Positions 26,395 through 35,057 are shown, counted from the first letter of the stretch. The stretch: DNA of 64,000 bases from Usitatibacter rugosus (GCF_013003965.1 NZ_CP053069.1:2573419-2637418), one strand, 5' to 3'. Numbers and translations: made by a program. The notes: a model not told the origin generated them from the letters alone.

Positions 26395-27535
26395 CCTCGC
26401 ACTCGCCGTTTCGCTCGCCCTCGCCGCCCCCGCGGCACTGGCCCAGCTCGCCATCTCGTCCAACGACGGCAAGGTGACGCTCGTGAATGGCGCTGCCGCC
26501 ATGCCCGAGAAGATCGTTCCCGACACCATCGCCATCCTCGACCTCGGAGCCGGCGGAAAGGTCGTCGCGGAGATCGAGGTGCCGGGCAGCTTCATGGGCC
26601 CGCCTTCCAACGTGGCGATCTCGCCCGACGGCAAGGTGGCGCTCGTGACGAGCGCGTACAAGATCAGCCCCGCCAACCCGAAGACCTGGGTGCCCGACAA
26701 TCGGCTCTCGGTGATCGATCTATCGGTATCGCCGCCGAAGGTCGTGAGCACCATCGAATGCGGTGCGGCACCCTCGGGGGTCTCGTTCAACAAGGCCGGC
26801 ACGCTGGCGCTCGTGGCCAACCGCAGCGACGGCACGGTCTCCGTCCTCAAGGTGAATGGCTCGTTTGTCACGCGTATCGGCACGGTGACGGTCGGCGCGG
26901 CGACGTCAGGGCCCAGCCACGTGGCCTTCACGCCCGACGGCAGGACGGCGCTCGTGACGAAGGACGGCACCGAGAACGCCGTGTCCGTGCTCGCGATCGA
27001 CGGCGAGACGGTGACGTACAACAAGCGTGACCTCTTCCCCGGCGTACGCCCTTACGGCCTCGTGATCACGCCCGACGGCAGGACCGCGGTGGTCGGCCTG
27101 GTGGGCCGCGGCGTGGGCGACAACGATGCCATCGCGTCGATCGACCTCACCGGCAAGTGGCCGCGTGTGGCCGAGCATCTCACCGTGGGCCAGTCACCGG
27201 AGGCCGTCTCGATGTCCGCCGACGGGAAGTGGGTCGCGGTCTCGGTCATCAACGGCAGCAACAAGGTCAAGGACTGGCCGTGGTACGCGGAGAAAGGCAA
27301 GGCGGTGCTGGTGCGCGTCGACGGCACCAAGCTCACGAAAGTCTCCGAAGCACCGGTGGGCGCCTGGGTGCAGGGCTCGGGCTTCAGCGGGGATGGGCGC
27401 AAGCTCTACGTGCAGAACATCCTCGAGAATCGCCTGCAGGTCCTCGACATCGACGCGAACGGGCAGATGCGCGACGGCGGCAGCGTCCCGCTGAAGGCGA
27501 GCCCGGTCGGGATGCGGGTGCACGGAGCGCCGTAA
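26372..27535 (+). CDS. Periplasmic YVTN-type beta-propeller protein
   Basis: A 387-residue secreted protein with signal peptide ending AALA before QLAISSNDGKV. It consists of repeated blades with the marks SPDGKVALVTSAYK, NKAGTLALVANRSDGTVSV, TPDGRTALVTKDG and SADGKWVAVSV, about seven in total, as in YVTN/lactonase-type propellers. GGGAG upstream supports the ATG. It overlaps the Tat metallohydrolase gene and is surely co-translated. It may be a binding partner or a lactonase-like enzyme; no catalytic motif is clear. Confidence 0.85.
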   Translation: MRRSASASLALAVSLALAAPAALAQLAISSNDGKVTLVNGAAAMPEKIVPDTIAILDLGAGGKVVAEIEVPGSFMGPPSNVAISPDGKVALVTSAYKISPANPKTWVPDNRLSVIDLSVSPPKVVSTIECGAAPSGVSFNKAGTLALVANRSDGTVSVLKVNGSFVTRIGTVTVGAATSGPSHVAFTPDGRTALVTKDGTENAVSVLAIDGETVTYNKRDLFPGVRPYGLVITPDGRTAVVGLVGRGVGDNDAIASIDLTGKWPRVAEHLTVGQSPEAVSMSADGKWVAVSVINGSNKVKDWPWYAEKGKAVLVRVDGTKLTKVSEAPVGAWVQGSGFSGDGRKLYVQNILENRLQVLDIDANGQMRDGGSVPLKASPVGMRVHGAP

Positions 27536-27580
27536 CAGGCGGTTACGCGGGCGGCGGGCGGGGCGTCTATGCTTTCCCGC

Positions 27581-29134
27581 ATGACATCGATCCCCAAGGG
27601 CTCCGCCGCCGCCCTCCTGCTTCTGGCCCTCGCCGGGTGTGGGGGCGGCAGCGGCCCGGAAAACAGCGTCACGGTCATCCCGCCGCCCGGCGGGCAGACC
27701 TTCAACTACACGGACCCGAATGCGTACACCGGGTCTCCCAACGCATCCCTTTCCACGCCGAACGAGAACACGTCGGTCACGCAGGGCTCGGTGACCGTCG
27801 GCGGCCAGGCGATTGCGTACACCGCCACCGCGGGCCACCTGACAGCGCGCCACCTGGGCACCGATGCCGCGGACGCGTCGATGTTCTACGTGGCCTACAC
27901 CGCCAACGGACGCGATCCGGCCACGCGCCCCGTGACGTTCTTCTACAACGGCGGTCCGGGCTCGGCGACCGTGTGGCTCCACATGGGCTCGTACGGGCCG
28001 AAGCGGCTCGATGTCCAGGCACCGTCGCAGGACATTCCGACGCCCTTCGCGCTGGTGGAGAACGCCGAGTCGATGCTCGACGTGAGCGACCTCGTGTTCG
28101 TCGATGCCGTGGGCGCGGGCTACTCGCAGGCGATCTCGCCCAACCGCAACCAGACGTTCTACGGCGTCGATGCGGATGCCGGCGTGTTCCGCAACTTCAT
28201 CCGCCGCTACGTGACCGTGAACGGCCGTACGGCTTCGCCCAAGTTCCTGTTCGGCGAGTCCTATGGCACCACGCGCAGCGCGGTGCTCGTGCGCGCGCTG
28301 GAGACGGCCGGCGTGCGGATGAGCGGCGTGGTGCTGCTCTCCTCGGTGCTCAACTACAACACCAACTGCGGGCTGGGCTTCACCGTGCAGATCAGCTGCG
28401 TGGGGTACTTCCCGAGCTATGGCGCGATCGGCGCGTGGCACCAGAAGACCAACCCGGCGGTGCCCGTGGCAGGCCTGCCTGTATTCGCGCAGCAGCTCCG
28501 CGATCTCGCGAACAACGTGTACCAGCCCGCGGTGACGACGTACATCGCGAGCCACGCGGTGCCCGATCCCGCGACGCTGCAGACCTTCACCAACGCGACG
28601 GGCATCCCGGTCGCCGAATGGCAGGCCAACCTCAACGTGCCGCCCGACACCTACCGGATCCGCCTGCTGCCCGGCTTCGTGCTCGGCCGGTACGACGCGC
28701 GCATGAGCGTGTTCGGCGCGAGCCCGAACATCGACATCTCGAACACGTTCATCTCGACCTCGTTCGACGTGGGCCTGCGCGGCTACCTCACCGATACGCT
28801 CCGGTTCACGACGCCATCGATCTACACGTTCTCCTCGCCCGCCATCAACACGTGGGACTTCTCGCACGACGGTAACAGCCTGCCCGACGTCGTGCCCGAC
28901 CTCCTCGCCGCGCTCACGCTGAACCCGCGGCTGCAGGTGCTGGCGGTGAGCGGCTATCACGACCTCGCCACCCCCTGGTTCCAGACCGAGCGCGATATCG
29001 CGCGCCTGGGCGGGCATCCCAACGTGCGCGTCCGAAACTATCCGGGCGGGCACATGATCTACCTCGACAACGCCTCGCGCATCGCGCAGAAGGCGGACCT
29101 CGCCGAGTTCTACCGGACCGCGACGCAACCATGA
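27581..29134 (+). CDS. Serine carboxypeptidase-like (S10) lipoprotein
   Basis: A 517-residue protein with a lipoprotein signal (LLALAGCGGG). The S10 peptidase triad is visible: Ser in FLFGESYGTTRS, Asp in VSGYHDLATPW and His in YPGGHMIYLDN. The N-terminal S10 motif FFYNGGPGSATVW is also present (classical proteins have W-NGGPG). It would remove C-terminal residues from peptides at the cell envelope. An ATG 12 bases upstream is an alternative start. It overlaps the next gene by four bases (ATGA). Confidence 0.92.
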   Translation: MTSIPKGSAAALLLLALAGCGGGSGPENSVTVIPPPGGQTFNYTDPNAYTGSPNASLSTPNENTSVTQGSVTVGGQAIAYTATAGHLTARHLGTDAADASMFYVAYTANGRDPATRPVTFFYNGGPGSATVWLHMGSYGPKRLDVQAPSQDIPTPFALVENAESMLDVSDLVFVDAVGAGYSQAISPNRNQTFYGVDADAGVFRNFIRRYVTVNGRTASPKFLFGESYGTTRSAVLVRALETAGVRMSGVVLLSSVLNYNTNCGLGFTVQISCVGYFPSYGAIGAWHQKTNPAVPVAGLPVFAQQLRDLANNVYQPAVTTYIASHAVPDPATLQTFTNATGIPVAEWQANLNVPPDTYRIRLLPGFVLGRYDARMSVFGASPNIDISNTFISTSFDVGLRGYLTDTLRFTTPSIYTFSSPAINTWDFSHDGNSLPDVVPDLLAALTLNPRLQVLAVSGYHDLATPWFQTERDIARLGGHPNVRVRNYPGGHMIYLDNASRIAQKADLAEFYRTATQP

Positions 29135-29454
29135 GCCGAATCCTCTTCGCCTTCCTGCTTGCCACCACCTTCGGCGCGAGCGCCCAGCAGACCTGGAGCG
29201 ACCCGTACGTGCCGCCGCACATCAAGCGCTCGCCCGACTATGTCGAGACGAGCGGCCCGGCGCTGAAGGCGCAGGTGGAGCGCAAGCTTCGCGACCAGTT
29301 CGAGTCCGCCGACCTCGCGAAATCCGGGACGCTCACTCAGGCGCAGGCTCGCGCGGCGGGGCTGGTGTACATCGCGGACAACTTCCAGGCCATCGACAAG
29401 CGCGGGGCCGGCGTGGTGCGCTTCGAGGATGTGAAGACCTTCCTCGGTCTCTGA
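29131..29454 (+). CDS. Small secreted protein with two degenerate EF-hands
   Basis: A 107-residue protein; the signal peptide ends GASA before QQTWSDPY. Two 12-residue loops with EF-hand spacing occur: DLAKSGTLTQAQ and DKRGAGVVRFED, each flanked by helices starting with Phe. Several calcium ligands are missing, so binding is uncertain. The start overlaps the carboxypeptidase stop, so the two are coupled and the small protein may assist the peptidase. Confidence 0.75.
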   Translation: MSRILFAFLLATTFGASAQQTWSDPYVPPHIKRSPDYVETSGPALKAQVERKLRDQFESADLAKSGTLTQAQARAAGLVYIADNFQAIDKRGAGVVRFEDVKTFLGL

Positions 29455-29503
29455 CTTCCCAGGGCAGCAAGTCGCGAGGGTGCGGGCGCCGGTTTTTAAG
29501 AGG

Positions 29504-29645
29504 GAGGATGGGGAGGAAAGGCAGAGGAAGGAGAGGAAAGCAAAATCGGGGCAGGTCGGCCGTCGTGCCGTGACCGGGTAACTATGTCGATCTCACAGCC
29601 CTATTTTGCTTTCCTCTCCTTCCTCCGCCTTTCCTCCCCATCCTC
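29504..29645. repeat. Long hairpin repeat with purine/pyrimidine arms
   Basis: Arms 29504-29546 and 29603-29645 are complementary over 43 bases with one mismatch; the loop is 56 bases. The left strand is almost pure purine, built of AGGAAAGG-like units; the right is its pyrimidine complement. It occupies the 253-base gap between the EF-hand gene and the next secreted-protein gene, in which I see no coding region. Same architecture as the elements at 7711, 10469, 31272 and 38065 but a different sequence. Confidence 0.85.
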
Positions 29646-29707
29646 GCTTTTCCTAGTCCGGTGTCTGATCGACGGAAGCGCCCATCTCGTCGAGCTAGAC
29701 TATCGCC

Positions 29708-30136
29708 ATGCGCCCCGCCCTCCTTCTCGCCCTCGTCCTGGTCGTTCCTTTTCCCGCATTCGCCGCCTATGACGTTGCGGCCTGGGAGGAAGATTTCACG
29801 ACCTTGGGCCTGCAGGCCGAAGCGTTCTCGAAGTGCGAGGGGCGCATGACCGAGAAGCCGCGCTTCAAGGGCTGCCTGCAGATGTGGGACGACGCGAAGA
29901 AGCGCGTGGTGCGGATGGAAAAGTTCGCGAAGGCCACGCCCGATCCCTTCCGCACCGTGCGGATGAAGGAGCAGGAGGAGAAGCTCGGCACCGCGACCGC
30001 CTTCCTGGCGCCCGAGGTGAGAGCGCTGCCCAAGGCGACCTACTCGAAGCTCATGGCCAACGACAAGCAACTCGCGACGTTGAAGCCGGAGATCGAGGCG
30101 CTGCGCAAGCCCGCCCCGAAGAAACCCCTCAGCTGA
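29708..30136 (+). CDS. Small secreted helical protein of unknown function
   Basis: A 142-residue protein with a signal peptide (residues 1-19, ending PAFA). The mature part is charged and helical, with two cysteines (SKCEGRM, KGCLQMW) that could bridge. I recognise no family. It converges with the WYL regulator gene; the last 8 bases overlap that gene's 3' end. Coding is supported by the signal peptide, the start right after the hairpin element and codon use like its neighbours. Confidence 0.65.
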   Translation: MRPALLLALVLVVPFPAFAAYDVAAWEEDFTTLGLQAEAFSKCEGRMTEKPRFKGCLQMWDDAKKRVVRMEKFAKATPDPFRTVRMKEQEEKLGTATAFLAPEVRALPKATYSKLMANDKQLATLKPEIEALRKPAPKKPLS

Positions 30137-31076
30137 AGGCTTCGACGTACTCGCGCGCCAGGCGTGCGAGCGTGGTCTTGAGCGCGGCCGGCGCCTTCAC
30201 CTTGAAGCGGAACGGCAGGCGCATCAGCTCGCGCGCATACCACTCGAGGTCGTCCGCGGAGCCCACGAGGCGCACGCCTTCCTTGCACGGCTCGCACAGG
30301 CCCATCACGTGGAAGACCTCGCGCTTGGCGCATTCCATGTCCGTGAAGAGCAGGAGCTCGGTGGGCGTGCCGCGCGGCAGCGTTGCCAGCGCCTTGTTGA
30401 GGTACTCGCCGGCATCGAAGCCGTCCGGCCGCGTGAAGTCTCGCTCCGTGGCATCCGCATGCGCGACGCGGTCCAGCCGCAGGGTGCGCAGGCCGAAGCG
30501 AAGCAGGCAGAAGCCGATCACGTACCAGCGCCCTGAGCGGAATACCAGGCCGTAGACGTTGAAGTCGCGGGAGGTGAGCGTGCCGTCCGCCGCGCGGTAG
30601 CGAAGCGTTGCGGTGCGGCGGGCCTGCGCGGACTCCGACAGCACGCGAAGCAGCCTCGCATCCGCCGTGGCGCGGATGCCGCCCGTCTGCAGCGCGACAC
30701 TCTCCCGCAGCGCTGCGATGGTCTTCTTGGGCGCCGAGGGCAGCACGCGGTCGAGCTTGGCCTGCACGCTCTCGATCGCGGGTGATGTATCGGCGAGGCC
30801 CAGGCCGCGCGCGGCGATGAGCCCCAGCGAGAGGGCCTGGGCCTCCTCGTCGGTGAACATCATCGGCGGGAGCTTGAAGCCCGGCACGAGCTTGTAGCCC
30901 CCGTACCGGCCCTGCTCGGTGGTGATGGGGATGCCCATCTCCTCAAGCGTGGCGATGTAGCGCCGGAGCGTGCGGCGGTCGACGCCGACACGATCGGCCA
31001 GCTCCGCCCCGCCGACCTGGGCCTGGGACTGGAGCAGCTCGAGGACGGCAAGGACGCGGGTGGTCGGTCTGGACAT
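30129..31076 (-). CDS. YafY-type transcriptional regulator (HTH plus WYL domain)
   Basis: A 315-residue regulator. Residues 1-60 are a DeoR-like winged helix (ELADRVGVDRRTLRRYIATL, YGGYKLVPG). The middle and C-terminal parts contain the WYL domain: YGLVFRSGRWYVIGFCLLR with the W-Y-(V) triad and TLRLDRVAHAD. A WCX-like extension follows to residue 315. WYL proteins bind ligands or nucleic acid and often repress a divergent gene; here a small open frame starts 61 bases away on the other strand. Confidence 0.9.
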   Translation of the reverse strand: MSRPTTRVLAVLELLQSQAQVGGAELADRVGVDRRTLRRYIATLEEMGIPITTEQGRYGGYKLVPGFKLPPMMFTDEEAQALSLGLIAARGLGLADTSPAIESVQAKLDRVLPSAPKKTIAALRESVALQTGGIRATADARLLRVLSESAQARRTATLRYRAADGTLTSRDFNVYGLVFRSGRWYVIGFCLLRFGLRTLRLDRVAHADATERDFTRPDGFDAGEYLNKALATLPRGTPTELLLFTDMECAKREVFHVMGLCEPCKEGVRLVGSADDLEWYARELMRLPFRFKVKAPAALKTTLARLAREYVEAFS

Positions 31077-31137
31077 ACCGCCAATATATAGAGCAACTAG
31101 GGCTTGATGCGTCCTAGTTTAGCCGTAAGGTGCGTCC

Positions 31138-31296
31138 ATGGAAACCGAACGCACCCCACCGGAGTTCCGCATGCGCCTCGAATCCCGATTGCTCTTCGCT
31201 GCCGCCCTGCTCGCGATCCTCATCGCCCTGATGGCGGGACATAACCGCGCCATTGCCCAGGATTTGCGCTGCGCTGCGCTGGCAGGTACTCCTTGA
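31138..31296 (+). CDS. Possible small membrane protein ending inside a hairpin repeat
   Basis: A 52-codon frame with AAGGTG six bases before the ATG. The product has a charged N-terminus, then RLLFAAALLAILIALMAG, a good single membrane segment, and a short tail. The stop TGA falls in the left arm of the hairpin element 31272-31468, so the native 3' end may have been cut off by insertion. It is divergent from the WYL regulator. It could be a small regulated membrane protein or a broken gene; support is limited. Confidence 0.4.
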   Translation: METERTPPEFRMRLESRLLFAAALLAILIALMAGHNRAIAQDLRCAALAGTP

Positions 31297-31468
31297 ACCA
31301 CGGAGGCACGGAGACACGGAGGGCCACGGAGGAATCCATGAATGAACGTGAAGGATTCCGGCAGTAGTGATGGGCGGCCGCTCGTAACGGCAATCCCTTG
31401 AAGGGTTTCTCCGTGGCCCTCCGTGTCTCCGTGCCTCCGTGGTTCAAGGAGCACCTGCCAGCGCAGCG
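31272..31468. repeat. Long hairpin element, 60-base arms (copy 1 of CACGGAGG type)
   Basis: Arms 31272-31331 and 31409-31468 are complementary with about one mismatch. The conserved core 31291-31449 begins CCTTGAACCACGGAGG and ends with its complement; each arm contains tandem CACGGAGR units. The core differs from the copy at 38071-38230 by only about seven substitutions in 159 bases. The outer about 19 bases of each arm are specific to this copy, yet still inverted. It lies between the small frame at 31138 and the cupin gene. Confidence 0.88.
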
Positions 31469-31476
31469 TCAGGACG

Positions 31477-32499
31477 TCAGGCCTTGTCGCCCTTGAGCTG
31501 CTTGACCAGGAAAGCCTTCATCTCTGCAGCCAGCTTGGGGGAGATCTCCCCCAGCACGCTGCGCCGATGCTCGGGTATGTGCGCCACGCTCTCTTCATCG
31601 GCGTCGAAGATGTAGTGGTCGAACAGCGCCCGCCAGGCGCCGCGCTGGTCGGGAGGCAATTGCTTGAGGGAAAGGAGTGCCAGCAGCAGCACGTTCAACG
31701 CGGAGTTGGATCTATCCGTCCCACCCGCCGCGGCGCACCACCAGTAGTTCACGAGGATGTTGTACTTGGCGAGCGACTCCACGTGGTGCCACCACAGCGG
31801 CGGGATGTAGATCGCGTCACCCGGCTCGAGGTCGGCCACGAGCGAGGCGGCCTGCGCCTCGCGGAAGCGCGGGAATTTCTCGAAGTCGGGATCGCGGAAG
31901 GACACGAGGCTGATGGGCGTTCCCGTCGGCGCGTAGTCGAGGGGCCCGATGTACAGGTTGGCTACTTGCTCGGGCGGCAGCAGCGTGAAGCGGCGCTTGC
32001 CCGCCACCACGCAGGCGATGTTGCTCGACTCGTCGAAGTGCGCCGGCGTCACCACGGCGTTGCCGAGCCAGATGCGCGGCACGACGTCCTCGTCCACGAT
32101 CGCGAGCCGGTTCTCTTCGGCGAAGCCCGGCAGGCACTCGGGAATGGAGGCGCTCTGCACCGCGACCGCGGGCCGGTTCTCGAACTTGGCGTAGCGCCCG
32201 AGCTGCTCGGCCACCTTCGAGACGGCGAGCTGGTCACGCGAATAGTTGAAGCCGCTCAGGTTCTCGTTGTAGAAGATCCGCCCGCGCGCGTGCGGCGGCA
32301 TCATCAGTACGTCCACCTTGCGTCCGCTGTCGAAGCCGGCCAGGTAGGCGGTCATCGCGTCGCTGGATTCGAGGCCGCGCGCCACCGCCGGCCATTCGGC
32401 GACGAGCCCGCGCAGGACGGCCGGGCGGTACTGCGCGCGGATCTCGCTCTGGAACGTCCAGGCGTCGACGCCGTGGTATTCGGGGATGGGCTCGCTCAA
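31477..32499 (-). CDS. JmjC/cupin_8-type Fe(II)/2-oxoglutarate oxygenase-like protein
   Basis: A 340-residue protein. The metal site of the cupin_8/JmjC family is visible: His and Asp in PAHFDESSNIACVV, and the distal His in IPPLWWHHVES. KRRFTLLPPEQV and LEPGDAIYIPP are further family marks. It probably hydroxylates a protein or small substrate. The start is a TTG sharing bases with the TGA stop of the upstream OmpA-FecR gene (TTGA), so it is translationally coupled to an envelope protein, a possible substrate or partner. Confidence 0.85.
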   Translation of the reverse strand: MSEPIPEYHGVDAWTFQSEIRAQYRPAVLRGLVAEWPAVARGLESSDAMTAYLAGFDSGRKVDVLMMPPHARGRIFYNENLSGFNYSRDQLAVSKVAEQLGRYAKFENRPAVAVQSASIPECLPGFAEENRLAIVDEDVVPRIWLGNAVVTPAHFDESSNIACVVAGKRRFTLLPPEQVANLYIGPLDYAPTGTPISLVSFRDPDFEKFPRFREAQAASLVADLEPGDAIYIPPLWWHHVESLAKYNILVNYWWCAAAGGTDRSNSALNVLLLALLSLKQLPPDQRGAWRALFDHYIFDADEESVAHIPEHRRSVLGEISPKLAAEMKAFLVKQLKGDKA

Positions 32500-33647
32500 C
32501 GGGGCAGCAAGGCGTCCAGCTCGCCGGTCTTGAACATGTCGGCGGGCGCTTCGATGCGCATCGTCACCGGCCCGGTCTTTCCGCCGCGGGTGAGCGTCGC
32601 GGGCTTGCCGGCATAGGCCTGCTGGTCCTTGGCGACCTGCACGAACGAGCCGTCGAGCCCGCCCAGTGCCACGGCACCGCGGTTCACCTTCACGTACGTG
32701 CCCGGGTCCTCGCTGCCGGCGGCGAGCGGACGATGCACCACGTCGAGGTCGGTGCCGCGCAGGCCCAGCGTCGCGGCCGAGGTCACGAAGGCGATCGAGT
32801 CCGGGCGCTCGGAGCCCAGCGACCCCGAGACGTAGCGGAAGGCGCCCACCAGCAGCTCGAATACCTGCCCCACCGCGCCGGGCTCGCCCTGGGTCTGCAG
32901 CTTCCTCACCTCGATCGTCGTGTCTTCGCGCAGCAGCAGGTTGGCACCGTCGTCCATCTTGAGCAGCGCCGTGGAGCGGCCGGGCGTGGTGAGGACGTCA
33001 CGCTCGGCGATGCGCGATCCCACGCGCAGCGTCGTGGTCTCGCCCGCGCGGTTCGCGTGTAGCGCGCCCTTCACCTGTTGCACGACGCCGCCGCCACCCT
33101 TCTGTGCCTTCTGCTCGGGCGCCGGTTCCGCACCCGCCTCGAGCGAGACGATCACCACCCGGCGGTTCTCGGCCGCGCGCGGGTTCACCTCGTTCGCCGG
33201 TACGGTGGCGCCCAGGCCGACACGGTTCATGCGCAGCGCCTCGATGCCCGTGGAGGAAGAGAGGAACTTCGCGACCGTCGCCGCGCGCCGCTCGGAGAGG
33301 TTCTGGTTGCGCTGCGGGTCGCCGGAGGAATCGGTGTGGCCTTCGATTCGATAGCGAAGCTGCGCGAGGTTGGGGCTGCGCATCGCCGTGGCGAGGCGCG
33401 TGAGGAGATCGCGTCCCTCGTTGGTGAGCGAGGCCGACGCATAGTCGAACTGCACGGAGAGCTGCAGCCGCCCCTCGCGCACCTGCGGCGCGGGCTTCAT
33501 GCCACGGGAAAGGCCGCGCGTGAGCGGCGTGGTGGGCTTCGGCGCGAGGGCGTCGATCATTTCCTCGACGCTCGGCTCGTCCGCGAGCACGGCGAACGAT
33601 GCCGCCAGCAGCACGGCCGACAGCGCGTGCACCAACATCCGCTTCAT
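32496..33647 (-). CDS. OmpA-FecR fusion protein, periplasmic
   Basis: A 383-residue exported protein (signal peptide ends AVLA). Residues about 60-170 form an OmpA-like peptidoglycan-binding domain: FDYASASLTNEGRDLL, IEGHTDSSGDPQRNQNLSER and AENRRVVI. After a Lys/Gln linker, residues about 200-370 are a FecR domain: RVGSRIAERDVLTTPGRS, LLLREDTTIEVRKL, ATLGLRGTDLDVV. FecR domains normally sense or transduce at the envelope; the order OmpA-then-FecR in a single short protein is uncommon. It is coupled to the JmjC-like gene downstream. Confidence 0.88.
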   Translation of the reverse strand: MKRMLVHALSAVLLAASFAVLADEPSVEEMIDALAPKPTTPLTRGLSRGMKPAPQVREGRLQLSVQFDYASASLTNEGRDLLTRLATAMRSPNLAQLRYRIEGHTDSSGDPQRNQNLSERRAATVAKFLSSSTGIEALRMNRVGLGATVPANEVNPRAAENRRVVIVSLEAGAEPAPEQKAQKGGGGVVQQVKGALHANRAGETTTLRVGSRIAERDVLTTPGRSTALLKMDDGANLLLREDTTIEVRKLQTQGEPGAVGQVFELLVGAFRYVSGSLGSERPDSIAFVTSAATLGLRGTDLDVVHRPLAAGSEDPGTYVKVNRGAVALGGLDGSFVQVAKDQQAYAGKPATLTRGGKTGPVTMRIEAPADMFKTGELDALLPR

Positions 33648-33705
33648 GAGAGCCCCTTCGCGATGGAACGACGACGGGGAAAGTATACGGGGCCGGCGTG
33701 CGGCC

Positions 33706-34932
33706 TTAGGCGATGCCGGCGCCGCAGCCCGTGGATGCGGGCTGCGCGCCCGTCGCGGCGAAGGCGTGGTCCGTCCGGCGCGTCACCTCCGCGACCGACT
33801 TCACCATCGCCAGCCACTCGGCGGCGCAACGGATCGCCCACGTGGCGGAGCCGCTGCGCAGGCTGCGCGAGATGTCCTCGATGTCGCGGCGGGCGAAGCC
33901 CCGCGCGACCCGCAGGTCGCCTTCCAGCGCCTGCATCGAGGCCGGGCCGACGTGGGCCGCGATGCGCCGTGCCACGTCCGGGCCGAGCGCCGAGGCCAGC
34001 AGCTCCTCCGCCTCGCCCCCTTCGTCGGTACCGGACATCAGGGGCCAGTGGAACTCGCGCACGATCAGCTCGCTGCACAGCAGCGCCGCGAGCGTGTTGC
34101 CGCGGCAGATGCTGAAAAAGCGCCCGGTCTCGTCCAGCTCATCGTGTCCTGCACCGCGCGGGGCGACGAAACCGCGATCGTCCCAGGCGACCATCAGTGC
34201 GCACAGACCGGCGCGGAACGCGGGCGTGGGCGGCATGCCCGCATAGACGGCGGCCAGCAGCAGCTCGGCCAGGCGCTCGGGGTCGCCCGTGAAGAGGGTC
34301 CAGGTGACCGCGGCGTCCAGGACATCCCACACATCCCGCGGCAGGGGCTTGGCGGGCAACGGATCGCGGCCGAAGTCGGTCACGCAGTAGAGCGACCGGG
34401 CGTAGGCGCCCAGGTCCGCGGCCTCGGTCATGGGCGCGAAGGGCTTCCGCAGCAGCAGGCTCGTGTCCGGGATGCGAACGTCGTCGCCGGCGCCCGAATG
34501 GCGGGCGCTCCAGCGGGCCTCCAGGACCTCGTGGGGGCGGCGTTCGGCGGACTCGCGGAAGCTCGTATCCCAGGCCGCCAGCGGCAGCACGTCGAAGCGG
34601 GGATCGCCCCGCCCCAGCTCGTTCAGCAGCGTGGTGGCCATCGCCAGGCAGGGCACGAGGCCGGGCCGCCACACGAGGCTCGCCACCATCGCGTCGGAGC
34701 GCAGGCGAGCATCGGCCACGTCCAGCAGGCCGTCCACCCCCTCCTCGCCCTCCAGGTGGCCGTTTCGCGAGAGCTTGGCGCAGAGCAGCACGGTGTCGCA
34801 CGCCGCCCGGTCCGCCCGCGAATCGCCCACGGGGGCCGTGCGGATGTGCTCAGCATGCGTGCGCAGCAAGCGCAGCACACGGCGCAACCGGTGGGCCAGG
34901 AACTCGGGCGAGACGAGGTCGGCGTTCTCCAT
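33706..34932 (-). CDS. Helical protein of unknown function
   Basis: A 408-residue soluble protein; the start chosen is the ATG of MENADLVSPEFLAHRL, since the frame extends upstream without homology signs. It is mostly helical and Leu/Ala/Arg-rich. A recognisable segment is AYARSLYCVTDFGRDPLP near the middle, which recalls uncharacterised DUF6895-like proteins; that link is from memory and unproven. It has no signal peptide or membrane helix. It ends 58 bases before the OmpA-FecR start on the same strand. Function unknown. Confidence 0.6.
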   Translation of the reverse strand: MENADLVSPEFLAHRLRRVLRLLRTHAEHIRTAPVGDSRADRAACDTVLLCAKLSRNGHLEGEEGVDGLLDVADARLRSDAMVASLVWRPGLVPCLAMATTLLNELGRGDPRFDVLPLAAWDTSFRESAERRPHEVLEARWSARHSGAGDDVRIPDTSLLLRKPFAPMTEAADLGAYARSLYCVTDFGRDPLPAKPLPRDVWDVLDAAVTWTLFTGDPERLAELLLAAVYAGMPPTPAFRAGLCALMVAWDDRGFVAPRGAGHDELDETGRFFSICRGNTLAALLCSELIVREFHWPLMSGTDEGGEAEELLASALGPDVARRIAAHVGPASMQALEGDLRVARGFARRDIEDISRSLRSGSATWAIRCAAEWLAMVKSVAEVTRRTDHAFAATGAQPASTGCGAGIA

Positions 34933-35057
34933 CTCCGCAGTGTCGCCAGATGCCGACGCGCGCGATGCAGAATTTTCGACATATGCGAAGCGACCTAAAT
35001 GATTCACAAGGGCTTTTGTACAATCCCCCCTCGGCCACCCCACCTGGAGAAAAAGCC

